A stretch of DNA of 64,000 nucleotides from Nissolia schottii. Its lineage: Eukaryota > Streptophyta > Magnoliopsida > Fabales > Fabaceae. A program made the translations under genes and the position numbers. The notes under the pieces are model-generated. The model saw only the letters and a list, made by a program, of their open reading frames with translations, searched no databases and had not been told where the DNA came from. The stretch lies in assembly GCA_003254905.1 (NCBI GenBank), contig QANU01016478.1, positions 1-64,000 of the forward strand, given 5' to 3'. This document shows positions 23,360 through 35,929 of the stretch, piece after piece (the stretch's first letter is position 1; the number at the start of each line of letters is the position of its first letter).

Positions 23360-26300
23360 ATTAAAAAAAAAATATGACAAATAAAATGAAAACTCCGATA
23401 TTCATCATGTCTTGCAAAGAATAGAAAAGAAAAAAAAAATTAATGAAGAGCGGCAAAGAAGAGAAAAAAAAAATTGAAGTAAAAGATGAGGGTGAAAGAT
23501 AATGCAATTTAGGTGTAGGCATTATATTTTTTTTAGGAAAAGGCGGGGGCATGGGTGCAATATGAAAACGGCTTGTGTTAGTGCATACCTCTCTCTCAAA
23601 CTGTGCCTTAACAACTTTGAATTATTACTTTGTTTTAGTTTTGAAGCCCAAAGCACTAGCTATTTTATAGGACCTGCGCAATAATTCCTTTCCTCTTACT
23701 CTCTTTTTCTTCCCACAGAGGTTTCAGATATCCTAACTTGGTGCTTTTGCTTTAATTATCATGCTTACGTTTGGAATCAACAAGAAGCTTACGTTTGGAA
23801 TCAACAAGTTTTAATTAGAACATTGCTTTTGTACAAACAAACAACTTTTGCTTTCCAACGTGTAATAAATTCATAATCAAAGGTCACCTGATTTTGAAGT
23901 AATGCCCATCACATATATTTGTAAGAATTAATATAACAGAAGCGGCTATATCTTTGATTCACACAGGAAAAAATTTACAACTACCTCATGCAATTCATAA
24001 GCAAAGAACAACCTTTGAATGCGGGTATAATTAAGAAAATGGGAGAGTGAAGCAAATATACTTTGTCATGATGATTATGGGTAAACCATGTGCAAAACGA
24101 TATTTAGAGCAATTCTCATCCACCATTACATGTTGATTATATTAAAATCTCATTCAACAGTAAAAATTTTAATGGTTGAAATTACTAAATAATTACAAGT
24201 TGAGTTTAATAATGATAAGAAATTCACATGGCGATTAAAATTAAGGTTTCTGCAGGACACTAACACCCCTTATTTCCTATTAAGCTCTAAGAAGAAAATA
24301 TCATTAAGGACATTATTTTGGTCTTTTTGGACATAAACAAATGGTATCTATTATTCAGATTTTAAAACTCAGTATCTTGAGATTTCATCTAATGGTAGAT
24401 GATTCAGCAAAATATTTCACAATATACAAGTAACATATCTCCATTGGCATGAGCAGCACAAGAACTATTCTGCGTTCAACTGCACTCACATTCACTTAAG
24501 TTGAAATATTACAAATAACTAGTGTCTAAACACGCGCAATGCAACATGTATCAATACGGTTCATGTAAAATTTTATATAAAGCAATTCTTGGAGTTCAAC
24601 CTTTAATATTAGTCAACAATCAAAGTTATATGTTTATTTTATAATAAATGGAAAATTATTGGAAAAAAATTGTTTGCTGAGAAAGTTTTAAATGAACATG
24701 GTATTACACTACATATTTTTTTGTAGTAGTAAACAACATAATTCTCACATAATAACTTCTTGTTTATGTCACAGGTCTTGGTACATATTAAAAATACATG
24801 ATTCTAATTAAAAATACATGATTCTAAGTATTGATAAAGAGTCAACTACCAATACACAGCCACAATTCAATAATATATAGTTATAGCTACATAAGTTTAG
24901 AACCAAAATTTAAACTTCACTGTTCAGTCATTAGAAAATATAATATAAACTAACGACAATCTAGATGTAACAAAACATTGATCCTTTTCTTCAACACTTG
25001 GTCATCACACCACGATCCAGTTGACCTGCAACAATCAAACGATTCCAGTTATCAAACACTTCCACTTCTAAACCCGCGTAGTTGCGCGGTGTACTTAAAT
25101 GGATGCAAATCCAATTTTTCATTTGACATTAGTTATAAAATATATCGATTACCTAAAATGAATGCAAAAAATATTAAAGTTCATATTTTAGAGAAGAATG
25201 TGCACTAAAATTATACATTAAAAATTGATTAACTAGTGATGACACTCAACGTATATTTCTAAAAACTTTCTTATTCTCGACATTGGTAGTGTCAAACTTA
25301 TTTTAGGAACCTTCATCGCATATTGAAATCTTTAGACCTCTCAGTTTGGTAACTCTTTTTTGCTAATGTTTAAAATGAATTAAATTGAGAAATTTATTTA
25401 ATTTGAGTGGAATTGATTTGATATATAACTTATGTTTGGAATAAATATGTTAAATATAATTTGAATTGATTGAGAATTGTGTTTTTAATACAATAAATAA
25501 TGTTTGAACTAATTTTAAAAAAAATAAATTAATGTTTTAAATTCAACTTGTATTTAACATTTAACCATCGATCATTTCACCCTATGTGACAGTGATGTGG
25601 ATGCAGTTACTAAAGATCAGAATTTTCGTGACATAATAGAACTGTGAGCCCTTTATAATTATTTATTTTAGAAATTGCAATATACAATTAATTATAAGTA
25701 TAAATTGATCTTGTAAAACCAATCAAACATTAAATAAATATTAATTATTGTTAATCGTCATTCCATTTAAGATCATAATGAGAATGAAAATCTTTTTTAC
25801 AAACATTATTTCTTGTCATCTTTTTTAATGACATATATTTACCAATTTACCAAATCTGATAATGACCAAAATACATTGCATTTCAGATCACCATACACTC
25901 AATTAGCAGACACAGTCACAACCCATCCTTATAACTTTTTTCTTCCCTTTATTATTTCCTTTTCTCTCACGCCATTTCCTCCCTCTCAGAGTCTCTCTCC
26001 TCGTGTCCCTCTTTGTTGCTCCCATGGCGTGACATCCACCGCGACCACTGTCTCCACCCATCGCTATCTTTCCCACTCGCCGCCCCAACGTCGTGACATC
26101 GCTGCCTCCCTCCTTCCCACATGAGAATCACGTTTCTCTCTTCCAATTGTAAACCCCTAATGTATAAACTCACGTGCGGGTTGCACGCTATTTATTTTAA
26201 TTTATAAATTATATTAATGTTTAACTATTATATTTCATTTACATATTTTTTTAATATTAACTTCATGTACATGACAGTACGTTTCAAGACAAAAATGTCA

Positions 26301-27322
26301 TGTTTGTTTTTATACATAATGTTTCAAAACTAACATAAGTGGAATGCATTAAAATAGGAAATTATTTAATTTAAATTGAATTAAATTTTAAATTAAATAC
26401 TATATTCAAAATTAATTAAATAAAATATAATTTCACATATTGTTCCACCATAAAATAAGACTTTTTTGATACACAATTAGATATCCATAGGTGGGTCTTG
26501 TAACTAATTACATATTTGCCTTGTAGGCACTTAATAGTAGGATAATTGACCCAAAAATTTAAGAGTGCTTTATACCTGAAGGTTAGATTGAACCCTTAAT
26601 ATTTGAAAGAATGAACTCCTTCCAACCAACCACACATCTGAATTTCATAAAATAATATTTGATTTGATCTGAATATTTTTTATTAAAAATTAATTTGAAA
26701 TTTAATTATTTTGTTTAGACTAAATTATACAATATATGACATAAATAAAATGATTATACGTGGAAAAGAATAAAATATACACATAAATAATTATATGTTA
26801 TGATTAATTATCTACATCTTCTATATGATTAAATAATTTAAATTTTAAACATCTATTATTAAGGGACAACATCTTTTTGTTGTTAATAGTAGATCATCTT
26901 TTTATTAATTAATTATTTATAAACAAACATGATCACTAATTAACACACAGCAATCCGCAATAACAAGAAAGAAAATAAAAAATTTATAGAGATAAAATAT
27001 TCAAAATTTTAAAGCTCTTATCTCTCAAAATACGCTTACTTTTTAATTAGAAAATAAAAATAAAAAGGTTATCTATATATTTCTTAAGGGAGGTTATCAA
27101 TTTTTAAGGTAAACCTAAAGCGGTTATGTACTAAACTTCACTCTCTCTCTCTCTCTCTCTCTATAAGATCTAAATATAACATTGGGATCGGATCCAGAGA
27201 AGCAGCCCACATCACATTGGTTGGAGACTAAGAGATAATTGAGAATCTCGCTCTGAATTACCATAAACTGAAACCCTAGATTCACCATAAACTGTGCAGT
27301 ATCCATCAAAATCTGTTGGAGA
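23360..27322. other. AT-rich intergenic DNA, no gene recognised
   Basis: No domain-bearing open frame is seen. Small direct repeats occur: a 24-bp tandem pair at 23763-23810 (GCTTACGTTTGGAATCAACA and four more bases) and a roughly 20-bp pair near 24780-24825. A GC-richer patch at 25950-26130 has 61-103 codon frames of unknown meaning. A (CT)11 run sits at 27141-27162, just upstream of the cystatin-like gene. Confidence 0.5.
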
Positions 27323-27992
27323 ATGTGTAAGTTTGAGATTCAAGAGGGGGAAGGGAGAGAAATCACAATGGGTCTCACGATTCTCTCTGAGGATGATTAC
27401 GAAGAAGAAGAAGAAGAGGATCTCGATCAGTATGAGCCTTATGTCAACCGTCCAATGACCGATGACGAAACCGCCGAATATTGGAAGCAGGTGGTCCAGA
27501 GTAAGGTGCTTCCGCGTGCCCTGTAACGCTATCGCTTTCTCTTTTCATCAGAATTATCATATCATATGATATAATATTAATAATTATTTAGGGATTTGAC
27601 GTTGAGCGCTTTGGGGGTATGCTGCCCGGTGGAATTGTGCCAATTAGCATCGACGGAACACAATGATCGACTTGTCCAAACGAGCTTTGCAACTCTATAA
27701 TGGGCAAAACGTATAATTTATTGTGAACATACATGCCTTCTCTATGTAATGTTATTTCTTTTATATATGTTTCATTCAAACCTGCTGCTAATCTTATTTG
27801 CCTATTCTGTAGAATGTGGCTTTCGAGTTTGATCGGCTTGTCAATGCCACTCATCAATCTGTTGCGGGCACCATGTTCTACATCACCTTTGCTGCACTCT
27901 CTGGCAACACATCCCACACCTTTCGCGACAAAGTATGGAAGAAGCTGCACAACCTAGAACCAGAAGTCAAGTTTTGCGAGATGATCATATGA
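27323..27992 (+). pseudogene. Cystatin-like gene with one frameshift
   Basis: The family consists of small proteins related to plant cystatins, which block papain-type proteases. Exon 1 (27323-27505) gives 61 residues with an acidic run and RPMTDDETAEYWKQVVQ. Exon 2 (27592-27710) gives GFDVERFGGMLPGG. Exon 3 (27813-27992) gives the core with the Q-S-V-A-G inhibitor loop (QxVxG) and ends FCEMII-stop. Splice sites are canonical: AAG/GTGCTT, TTTAG/GG, AAC/GTATAA and TGTAG/AA. Exons 1 and 3 are in phase 0, but exon 2 is 119 bases long. It reads out of frame after about position 27655-27665, where TGA appears; the next frame then gives LSKRALQLYN, the degenerate cystatin helix motif. One lost base or a sequence error explains this. 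A possible 3' UTR exon lies near 28304. The closest named group is probably the cystatin-related/UPF0725-type plant proteins. A functional gene with a base-call error is the main alternative. Confidence 0.65.
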
Positions 27993-28807
27993 GTTTTGCC
28001 TAGGTAATTGGTAATTAGAGAGGATAGAAGAAGAAATAATCCTGTATTGTTCTTGTGATGTTTATGTGGTGTGTGTCTTCAGGATATCTGATTTTATTTT
28101 AGTTGATCTTCTTCCTTGCACATAACTGTTGACAAATGATAAATTAGAAATGTAATGGTATTGAAACATGTCATTGTTGTGGTTTATAATATATTTAAAA
28201 CTTTGTTTCCAACTGTAATGTGATTCGACTGTATTTTTGCACCTTATTGTTTGCATTGTAGACGATGTAATGATGCTAAGCTTCTCTTTCAATTTTGTTT
28301 TCAGGAAGCTGGCCTGCGCCGAGCAGTTTAGTTATGTTATTATATGCTGGGTCACTTTTGGGGTTGATGATCCTGTGTACAAGCTTATGACTGCTTTTAA
28401 TCTAGTTCCCTTTTGGTTTATGAATTCTGTTCCATGCATGGACCTGATATTATTATGCAGTTGACAGCTTCTGGTGATTTATGTTATTATTGCAAAGCTT
28501 CAACTTTTATATGATATTAATTAAGGCCTGCAAATTTACTGAATTCTGGTTTGGTTTTCTTTTCTTTTGGGGAGAATGTTTGGTCCCTACTGGCTACCGT
28601 AAAGAGCCTTCTTTTCATTCAATCCGCGGATCATGAGCAAAGCATGAGTTACCTAGCCAAATAGTAACAAATGATAAATGAACTCCACAGTTTGTGTTGA
28701 AATATGAAATAATTGAAAGTTGAGGATGATTATCAAAATATTAGGTACTAATAACTCTCTGTATCCGGTTCTACAACTAATATATGTTGTCTTGTATGGC
28801 ATAGACA
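27993..28807. other. Convergent intergenic region between cystatin-like and papain-like genes
   Basis: No coding domain is seen. A TTTTCAG followed by GAAGCTGGCC at about 28300 could be a 3' UTR acceptor of the cystatin-like transcript. The open frame at 28237-28464 has no recognisable motif. Confidence 0.4.
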
Positions 28808-29954
28808 TCAAAAGGGACCTACTTTCATGGTTACATGAGTAGCCTCCAATAGGTCAACCGAACGTTTCACTTCCTTACCATTAATAATCTCCTTAAAAAG
28901 ATAAGGTCTCTGGCTGATCCGTCCATAGCCATGATCCGACCAACCTTCATAGTTTTTTATGATCCAGTATTTTTCTTCTCTTCTTGTCGTGCCTATGATT
29001 AGCTTACCATACCCTACCACAAGTACCGATACCTTCTTTATAATCTTTCGAATTTTTGGGACCATAATATATCTCATCCTGCAAAATAATACAAAATAGA
29101 TGAAACTCGTGATTAAAATATTTGTATATAAATTCACTCACCATAAGAAATTATTTATATAAATGAAAATGTCATACTTACTGCTTGCAAATCATGTAGG
29201 TCAGATGTGGCTATGATCATAGCAGCTATTGGATGTTGATCCACCTCTTTTTTCATATTCTTACTCTCAATTTCCTTAAAAGTTTCAAGGCGGTATTTTG
29301 GCTGCTGGAAAAAGTATACAAGATATATTACACAATTATCATAGAGATACTGAATAATTAATTTTAGATTAAAATTTTAAGAAGTCATGAAAATAGAATA
29401 AAATGGAATGACAAAAATTAATACCTGTCTGTCAATAGTATGTTTTTGCCTTTTTGCTACGAATGGGCACATGTCTTCTGTTACACAGCCATTTCTACCA
29501 ATTCTTGTTCTGTCAACAAATTGTTGATCAAGTCCTGGGGAGAAAGTGTTATACAATCCTCTCCCTCGCGTTTATCTTTGATGTTGTAATGGGACTCCAC
29601 GGCTCCTGTGGCTGCTATTGCCCAACAACATCCTAAGCAATAAGAAGAAAATTAGAAATGAATCTCATTAACATCATATTGATTGATAATTAATATATAT
29701 ATATATATACACACACATACATACACTGTAGTGAAGAGAAACATAAATAGATAACCAAAATGATCGACAAATTAAACCCAACTTAGCATGATTAATCTCA
29801 ATTGCATTAGTTAGCTTGTAGAAACCTTACCACATTCTCCTTGATGTTTGACTTTACTTAGTATACCTGCTACATTTCTCCAATCTTTCTCCTGTATTAA
29901 TCAAAATATGTTAAAAGAAAAATACAAGGGAATAATACTTACCTCTCTTATCAA

Positions 29955-29987
<33 letters not shown>

Positions 29988-30030
29988 GTATGTAAGTACT
30001 TACATCGAGATATTCCTTTGTTGGTGCCAT
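28808..30030 (-). pseudogene. Papain-like cysteine protease (C1A) without propeptide, decayed
   Basis: Five exons on the minus strand have canonical splice sites: 30030-30004 (MAPTKEYLD), 29891-29831 (EKDWRNVAG...VKHQGECG), 29632-29425 (CCWAIAATGAVESHYNI, then LSPQDLINN), 29304-29182 (QPKYRL...HPIAAMIIATSD) and 29078-28808 (LVVGYG, YWIIKN, GWSDHGYGRI). Together they span a whole mature papain domain of about 230 codons. The catalytic Cys context G-E-C-G-C-C-W-A is kept, as is the QG oxyanion Gln. There is no signal peptide and no I29 inhibitor propeptide, since the start codon sits directly before the mature domain. Exon 3 changes frame near 29500-29530 and exon 5 near 29035-29060. The position of the catalytic His (normally HAV before L-V-V-G-Y-G) reads Val-Ser-Val. 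It is therefore judged inactive. GCCWA recalls SAG12-like enzymes. Confidence 0.72.
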
Positions 30031-30761
30031 TAGCTACAAATTTTCAATTGTAATCTTAATGCCTACAAAAAGAAGCATAAGATTAACAATTAGATGATAA
30101 GAAAGCTTAAGCCAGAAGTGGCAAGCAATTACAAAGTTGAAGGAAGTGCTTTGAAGGACCCCCTCAAGAGAAAAGGACCTACCACAGCACACTAAGGCAG
30201 TAAGAAATGTAATCAAAACCAAAACAAGTTATTACAAACAGATCCAAGATTACTAGAACTACCAAATTGAAGTTGAAATTCATCTTTATGATTAATGAGC
30301 ACATTATTTTCCATGATGCAAAATAAGCTCTTCCCGTATTACTTCTAATCAAAGCATGATCTTATCCATTTTTTTTTTAATTAGATTCTCTATTGATATG
30401 CAAAACAACCACAAAGAGAGAAAATAGATGAGAAATGACAATTAAACTTGGTGAGGCTTTAATTTGCATGATTCAGGAACTGCTTCATCAGCTTGAGTGT
30501 AACAAATGCTATGACACAATAACAAGCTTTCTTTTTTTACTATGTGAAATTACTTAGAAAAATCAGATTCTTAAGACATCAATTGAAAAAAACAATTCAC
30601 TACAAGAAAGAGAACGCTTTTACATGCCTCACAATTTCATGCAAAATAGAATAGACATTTCAAGTGCACAGAGCTCTAGCTAAAAAATGTAGAAAGAAAA
30701 CTCAAGAGTACCAAAATCTTGAGCGAAAAATGTGCCATTATTTTTTTGTTTGGTATCAACC

Positions 30762-31214
30762 GAAATTAAAGGGATATACACGAGAGAGTGTTGTTAAGTT
30801 CTTCAATTCATCAACAACAACAGAATGAAAATTTAAAAGAAGAAGATCCAAACATGGCATCATATATCAAGCAAACAAAGCACGCACATCTAATATCAGA
30901 AATCATACACCTCCCATGGAAGCATATCAACAGAAAACCAGAAAGAAACTAAAGGGATATACACGAGAGAGTGTTGTTAAGCTCTTCAATTCATCAACAA
31001 CAACAGAATGAAAATTTAAGAGAAGAAGATCCAAACATGGCATCATATATCAAGCAAACAAAGCATGCACATCTTTGCTAAATGCATTAAAATAAAATCC
31101 ATAACTCATAAAAGAATGAACTTTTAGAAAGCGATTCTTGAAGTTAATCTCACATTTAATATCAGAAATCATACATCTCCCATGGAAGCATATCAGCAGA
31201 AAACCAGAAAGAAA
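30762..31214. repeat. Tandem duplication, 183-bp offset, with an 80-bp length difference
   Basis: Copy 1 (30762-30944) and copy 2 (30945-31214) share AAAGGGATATACACGAGAGA, CATCAACAACAACAGAATGA and CATGGAAGCATATCA blocks. Copy 2 carries about 80 extra bases in the middle, so one copy gained or lost a block after duplication. Confidence 0.85.
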
Positions 31215-31459
31215 AAACTGCAGGAAAACTGAGATGGAAATGGAAGCATATACAGGGAGAATGTTGAAATGAATGAACTGAATTTCATTGAATGAATTGG
31301 TGGTTTCATTGTGGTGAATGAATCCAATATATATGTGTACACTATAGATATTTGTGTGTGCTAATTACAGCTGTACTATTGTAACTAACTAAAACTGTTA
31401 ACTAACAAAACTAACAACAGTTATCGTGACTTGCTTTGCAAGTAAGGCTGTTAGCCTTT

Positions 31460-32934
31460 TGTTGATAGCTTGTCACACTTGTTTGTACTCTCGTTATTTA
31501 TTTAATTTATATATCCTTCTTTACAGCTTTTAGATCCTCAAGGGATCCAATTGCAGTATAGTCGGGTATAGTCGTATCCACAGGGATTGTTGTTTTAAAA
31601 CAGTCGTCTTTGAATTGTGATACCTTAAGCTATAAGGAGTGATTGATTTTGTTGAGTAAATTAACAAAGAAACAGATTGCAAATAAATTGAAAGTACGAA
31701 AGCAATAATGGAATTGAGTTAAGCTAGTGAAGAAAGGTGTTGGGATTCGAATAGCAATATTCCTTCAATGTAACCAATGACCTAGTTAATATGATCTATG
31801 AGTTCTTTGATTTTAGCGCCACCATTTCTTAACTTAATCATCTCTTACAAGCATGTTAAGATCACTCGGTTCCCTTTATTATGTTGTCAATTTTCTTGCA
31901 CAAACTTAATAAAAGTAACTCAACATTAATTCGGGTGTTAAAACGACTAATTATTCATTCCAGTTACGGTAACTAAAAATTAGATGAATTGATCTAGGTC
32001 AAACTCAAATGATTGCAACTTTCGTCCACAACACTTAAGTATAGAGTCAAGCTTTTGCATAGTAAGATTGAACTTAACTTGGTTATAACTTAAATAGTAT
32101 AACTTCCGCTCATACAAGTAAGTCTCAAGTCAAGAATCAATAAACTAAACAAAGGCTAGCATTAAGTATAAGATCAATCATTAAAATCATAGAACATCAT
32201 ATAATCATAAACATAAGTCAAGATGGATCCATTTAAGAAATAAAGCACATCAAATCCCAACAATAAAGAAAGTTAGCTATCCATAGTTATGGATAGGTTA
32301 CAAGCTTACACGGACTTAGAGCAATGGTAAGTTGAAGAGGAGTGATGGATTGCTTCCACACTTCCACCATGAACTACAACTTTTGGAATTTCTCCAGCAC
32401 TTCCCCTAAGGGATTCTTTAGCTCCTAAGCCTTTCTACCTATTCCTAACTCAAGTATAGAGTGTATAGTATAGTAGGAATGAATGGAAATTGATGATATG
32501 AAATGCAGGGATGCCTCCCTATTTATAGGCAAAGCTTCAACCGCCAGACACGCTAGGCGTGCACCTGGCGTGCGCTAGGCGCGGTTGGTGAACACGCCAG
32601 GCGTGGTTGGTGAGGTGGCTGGCAGCTTGGTCCACTGTGGCGGCTGCTTCTGGAAGGTTAGGTGAGGACGCCTGGCGTGCGGCTGGCGTGCGCCTGACTT
32701 GTGCACCTGGCGTGCGCCTGACTTGTGAGCCTGGCCCATATACTTTTCTTGCCTCGCCGTCCTTTGTATGTGTCTTTCCTACATGGGATTTTACAAGAAT
32801 TGTATCAATTTATACATATATGTATCCACGCCTTAAAACTTAAGAAAATCATATATTGGCTTAAAATTTTATCTAAAATAATCCATATAAGTGTCATCTA
32901 AGCCTATAGAAATACCAAAATATGACACTTATCA
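31460..32934. mobile_element. Candidate solo LTR (unclassified, probably Ty3/gypsy)
   Basis: The interval starts TGTTGATAGC, ends GACACTTATCA (TG...CA) and is flanked by the 5-mer CCTTT on both sides (31455-31459 and 32935-32939). Length is 1,475 bp. No protein domain is present. The minus-strand start TGATAAGTGTCA looks like a plant gypsy LTR start. It contains a GC-rich segment at 32520-32740 made of repeated CTGGCGTGCGC / CGCCAGGCGTG words. The 5-mer match could be chance, so confidence is moderate. Confidence 0.45.
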
Positions 32935-32939
32935 CCTTT

Positions 32940-33857
32940 CTTTTTATGTTAATATTTAACATATCCATTCTTGAAATTCTTGAATATCATATATTTTTAT
33001 CACAAAAAAGATAAAATAAAAATTACATAAAACAAGTGAAACAGGACTTACAAGGAAGAGCTTGAAAGAAGAGTTCTTCTTTCTTGAGAAAATGAAGGGA
33101 CTTTTGAACTCACTTCCTCTAATTTCTACAAAAGATATAATAAAAGAATCAACTTTTGTTCATAGTCTTAGAGTTAAAGAAGAAGAAAGGAAAAATAGGA
33201 ATGTTTACATGCCAAATGCTACTCTTCACTCCTCTTATTTTTTCGTGTGTGAATGCTGCTATTACTGGCCATGTAAAATCTCAAGTTCCAAAAGAAGAAA
33301 AACAATTGCAAGAGAGAAATTATTACGTGTGACACGAGTCTAACACATTAATTTTGTTCGCATACAACCTTGAGTTTTATCATTTTTATTATATGTTTCA
33401 CTATGTATTTTGGGGTTTCATAGAGTGAAATCCATTTTTATTACACGTGTTTAAAAATGATGGATTAAACTTATACTCACATAATAATTTCTCTGATTGT
33501 AATTATTAATGGTGTGGCACGAGCATGTTAGGATGGAATGGAAATAAAATGTAAAACATAGAAATGAAATTTGTACTTACGGAGAGCCATGAAATATCTA
33601 CAAAATTAAATTAAAAAATAACTTTAACTGAGATGCTTTATTAGTGGGAAAATATTATTTATCTGGATCCTATTATTAAAAAATCTGATTAAATCAGTTC
33701 AACTTGACTATAGGTTATTAAAAGGGTAGAAGTCTCCCAGAATTTTATTTTTTTTTCATTCATAGAATTTGACTCAAGATCACTGATTAAGATGCCAAGA
33801 CTTGTACTACCTGAATCAACCCCATGTTACTAATTATAATGATTATTTAATGTAATA
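32940..33857. other. No gene seen
   Basis: AT-rich DNA. The 93-codon frame at 33062-33343 lacks any recognisable motif. Short direct repeats only. Confidence 0.5.
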
Positions 33858-34559
33858 AATCACTACAAGAAAACAGTCTATTACCGTCGGAATTACCGCC
33901 GAAAATTTTCACAATTTCCCTTGGCTTTTGACGTTACCGTCAGATTTACCGTCAGTCATCGGGTGAAGGTAAAGTGATCGATGGTAATAGATTTACCATC
34001 GGGTAACTGTAACTGACGGTAATTATCCCCGAACATCACCGACGAAAACCGGTTCACATATGAGCACATTTAAACTAGTTTACTGTCGATTAAATGAGAC
34101 GGTAAAGATAACAATATTTTATTCCTACACCACCGTTGGTAACTACCGACGATATGCATATCTCTATTTTATCCCTTTACCGCCGGTCTCAACCGATGGT
34201 CAATATATTAGTATTTTATTTGTTCGTTTACCGTCAGTTAGGAACGACGATAAAATAATAATATTTTATTCCTTTACCACCGTCGAGTGCCACCGACGAT
34301 AAAGATATTACTACTTTATTCCTTTACCGTTGGCTATAATCGACGGTAAATTTATTAATATTTTATTCGTTCGATTACCGTCTGGTATTCCCGCAGTTGA
34401 CCCAGAAATAGAGTGTCCGATGGGGTCCCCCAGACGTTAACGGTGAGCTAAGTACCTCAGCCGTAAACCCGATTATGGTTTCGGCTACTGGCCACGTGGG
34501 TCCATACCTCCTCTTCGTCCAAGGGAGGGGGCGAACTTCCCTCAGGTGCACTCTGCATC

Positions 34560-35420
34560 TGCTGAGTCTGAGCCTCCGCTAATGATTCTTCAAATACAGC
34601 CTACGTAAATAATTGATAAAAATTAACTTTATTATAATTAAGTTAAAAAACAATAACAAATAAAATTCAAAATTGAACAAATTAAAATACTTACAGTGGT
34701 TTCCTCTGAGCGTGCATCGACCTACCTCGACTTGTCGTGGGTCAGCATGTGGGTCTCATGGAACAATTCTGTATCAGTCGGCGGCCTTTTGAGAGTTTTT
34801 TTTCCTGCTCGTTAAAGACCAACTACTTAATTAACTAATTAACTAATTTATTAAACCCGAGATAAATTAACTTAAACACTTATTGTCGTGATTATTACCA
34901 GTCTCTGCCGTGTGTCAAACAAGCTGGCAGAGCCCCTTGTGTGCACGTTGCCACCCCTAACCCATATTCTACACACGCTTCGAGCTGGCTGATCGGGCAT
35001 TGTAGTCCTCGGTAGCCCAATAGCGCTTCAACTCCCCTAGCTGGTCGGGAGTCATCCAATCGGGGTTCGAGGTCATCCCCTCCTTGATATCTCGATACAA
35101 CTGTTTTAGGCGCCTTCCAGCTCAGTAGTAGAACGCCTTCTTCATGGCCTCATCCTCTGTCGAATCGATGGTAAAATTATCCTAAAAAAAATATTAACAA
35201 TCAGATGAAACAATTTAATTGTTATATATTACTTAATATTTTAAAAAATAATGAATGGTAAATTACACCTAACCTTGAAGACACCTAACCTTGAAGACGT
35301 TGTACATCTGCTACTTCTCCTCAGGTCGAAGATCCTGCCACTTTCCGACGGCTCGAGTATAGCACTTCTACACTGCCTCCAACACAGCTCGCTTTCCAAG
35401 GCGGTGAGGAGTAAACCTAT
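34560..35420 (-). pseudogene. Decayed CACTA Transposase_24 (PTTA/En-Spm) remnant
   Basis: Minus-strand segments read RLGKRAVLEAV and KWQDLRPEEK (35.3-35.4 kb), KQLYRDIKEG, NPDWMTPDQLGELKRYW and ARSASSKRV (34.97-35.13 kb), then LFHETHMLTHDKSR (about 34.7-34.8 kb) and EAVFEESLAEAQTQ (about 34.6 kb). This is the order seen in plant Transposase_24 proteins. Stops interrupt several segments, for example after KAFYY, within the VEV-KCYTR stretch and after SSKRV, and intron-like spacers separate them. It cannot encode a working protein. Confidence 0.75.
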
Positions 35421-35481
35421 ACAGACATAAAACCAAAACGTGTTAAATAAATAATAATATAAAAACTTACAAATTAATAAA

Positions 35482-35700
35482 TTAATAAATTAAACTATTA
35501 ATTACATAGCTGTTGTAACTATGATCGACTCGCAGAATGGGCCGATCCTCGATCGAGGATGAGTCAGTGCGCGGGTCACCACCTCTCGGAGTACTACCCC
35601 CCTGCTGTTGAGTCTTCGTGAACATCAGAGTACTCTCCGGCAGCTGGCTATCGGTCGGGGAAAAGACTCGGGGATAAATGTCCGAATAGTTCTCAAACAT
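35482..35700 (-). other. Short open frame upstream of the Transposase_24 remnant
   Basis: A 72-codon frame beginning MFENYSDIYPRVF lies on the same strand and just upstream of the decayed Transposase_24 segments. It is probably the polar N-terminal part or leader of the same CACTA protein. No domain is recognised. Confidence 0.35.
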
Positions 35701-35929
35701 CGCCGCCTCATCCCCTGGCGCTGGCGGACATATGAAAGATAGTGACGGATGGTTACCGGGATGACAACCTCAGGGTGGGCATAAAATCGCGCTCAGTCTG
35801 TGATCCGGAGGAGCGGGGCGACGACATCCTGCCTCCCCTCCCCCGCTTAGGGTGTCGTGAGGGGAAGTAGTCAGAAACCTGCTTTTTTCCCTTGTCGCCG
35901 GCCATTAGTTAACTACACAAAATTAAAAA

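Noticed and set aside
25813-26124. 103-codon frame in a GC-richer patch
   Set aside because: No domain, no exon partner, and competing frames on the other strand; not supportable as a gene.
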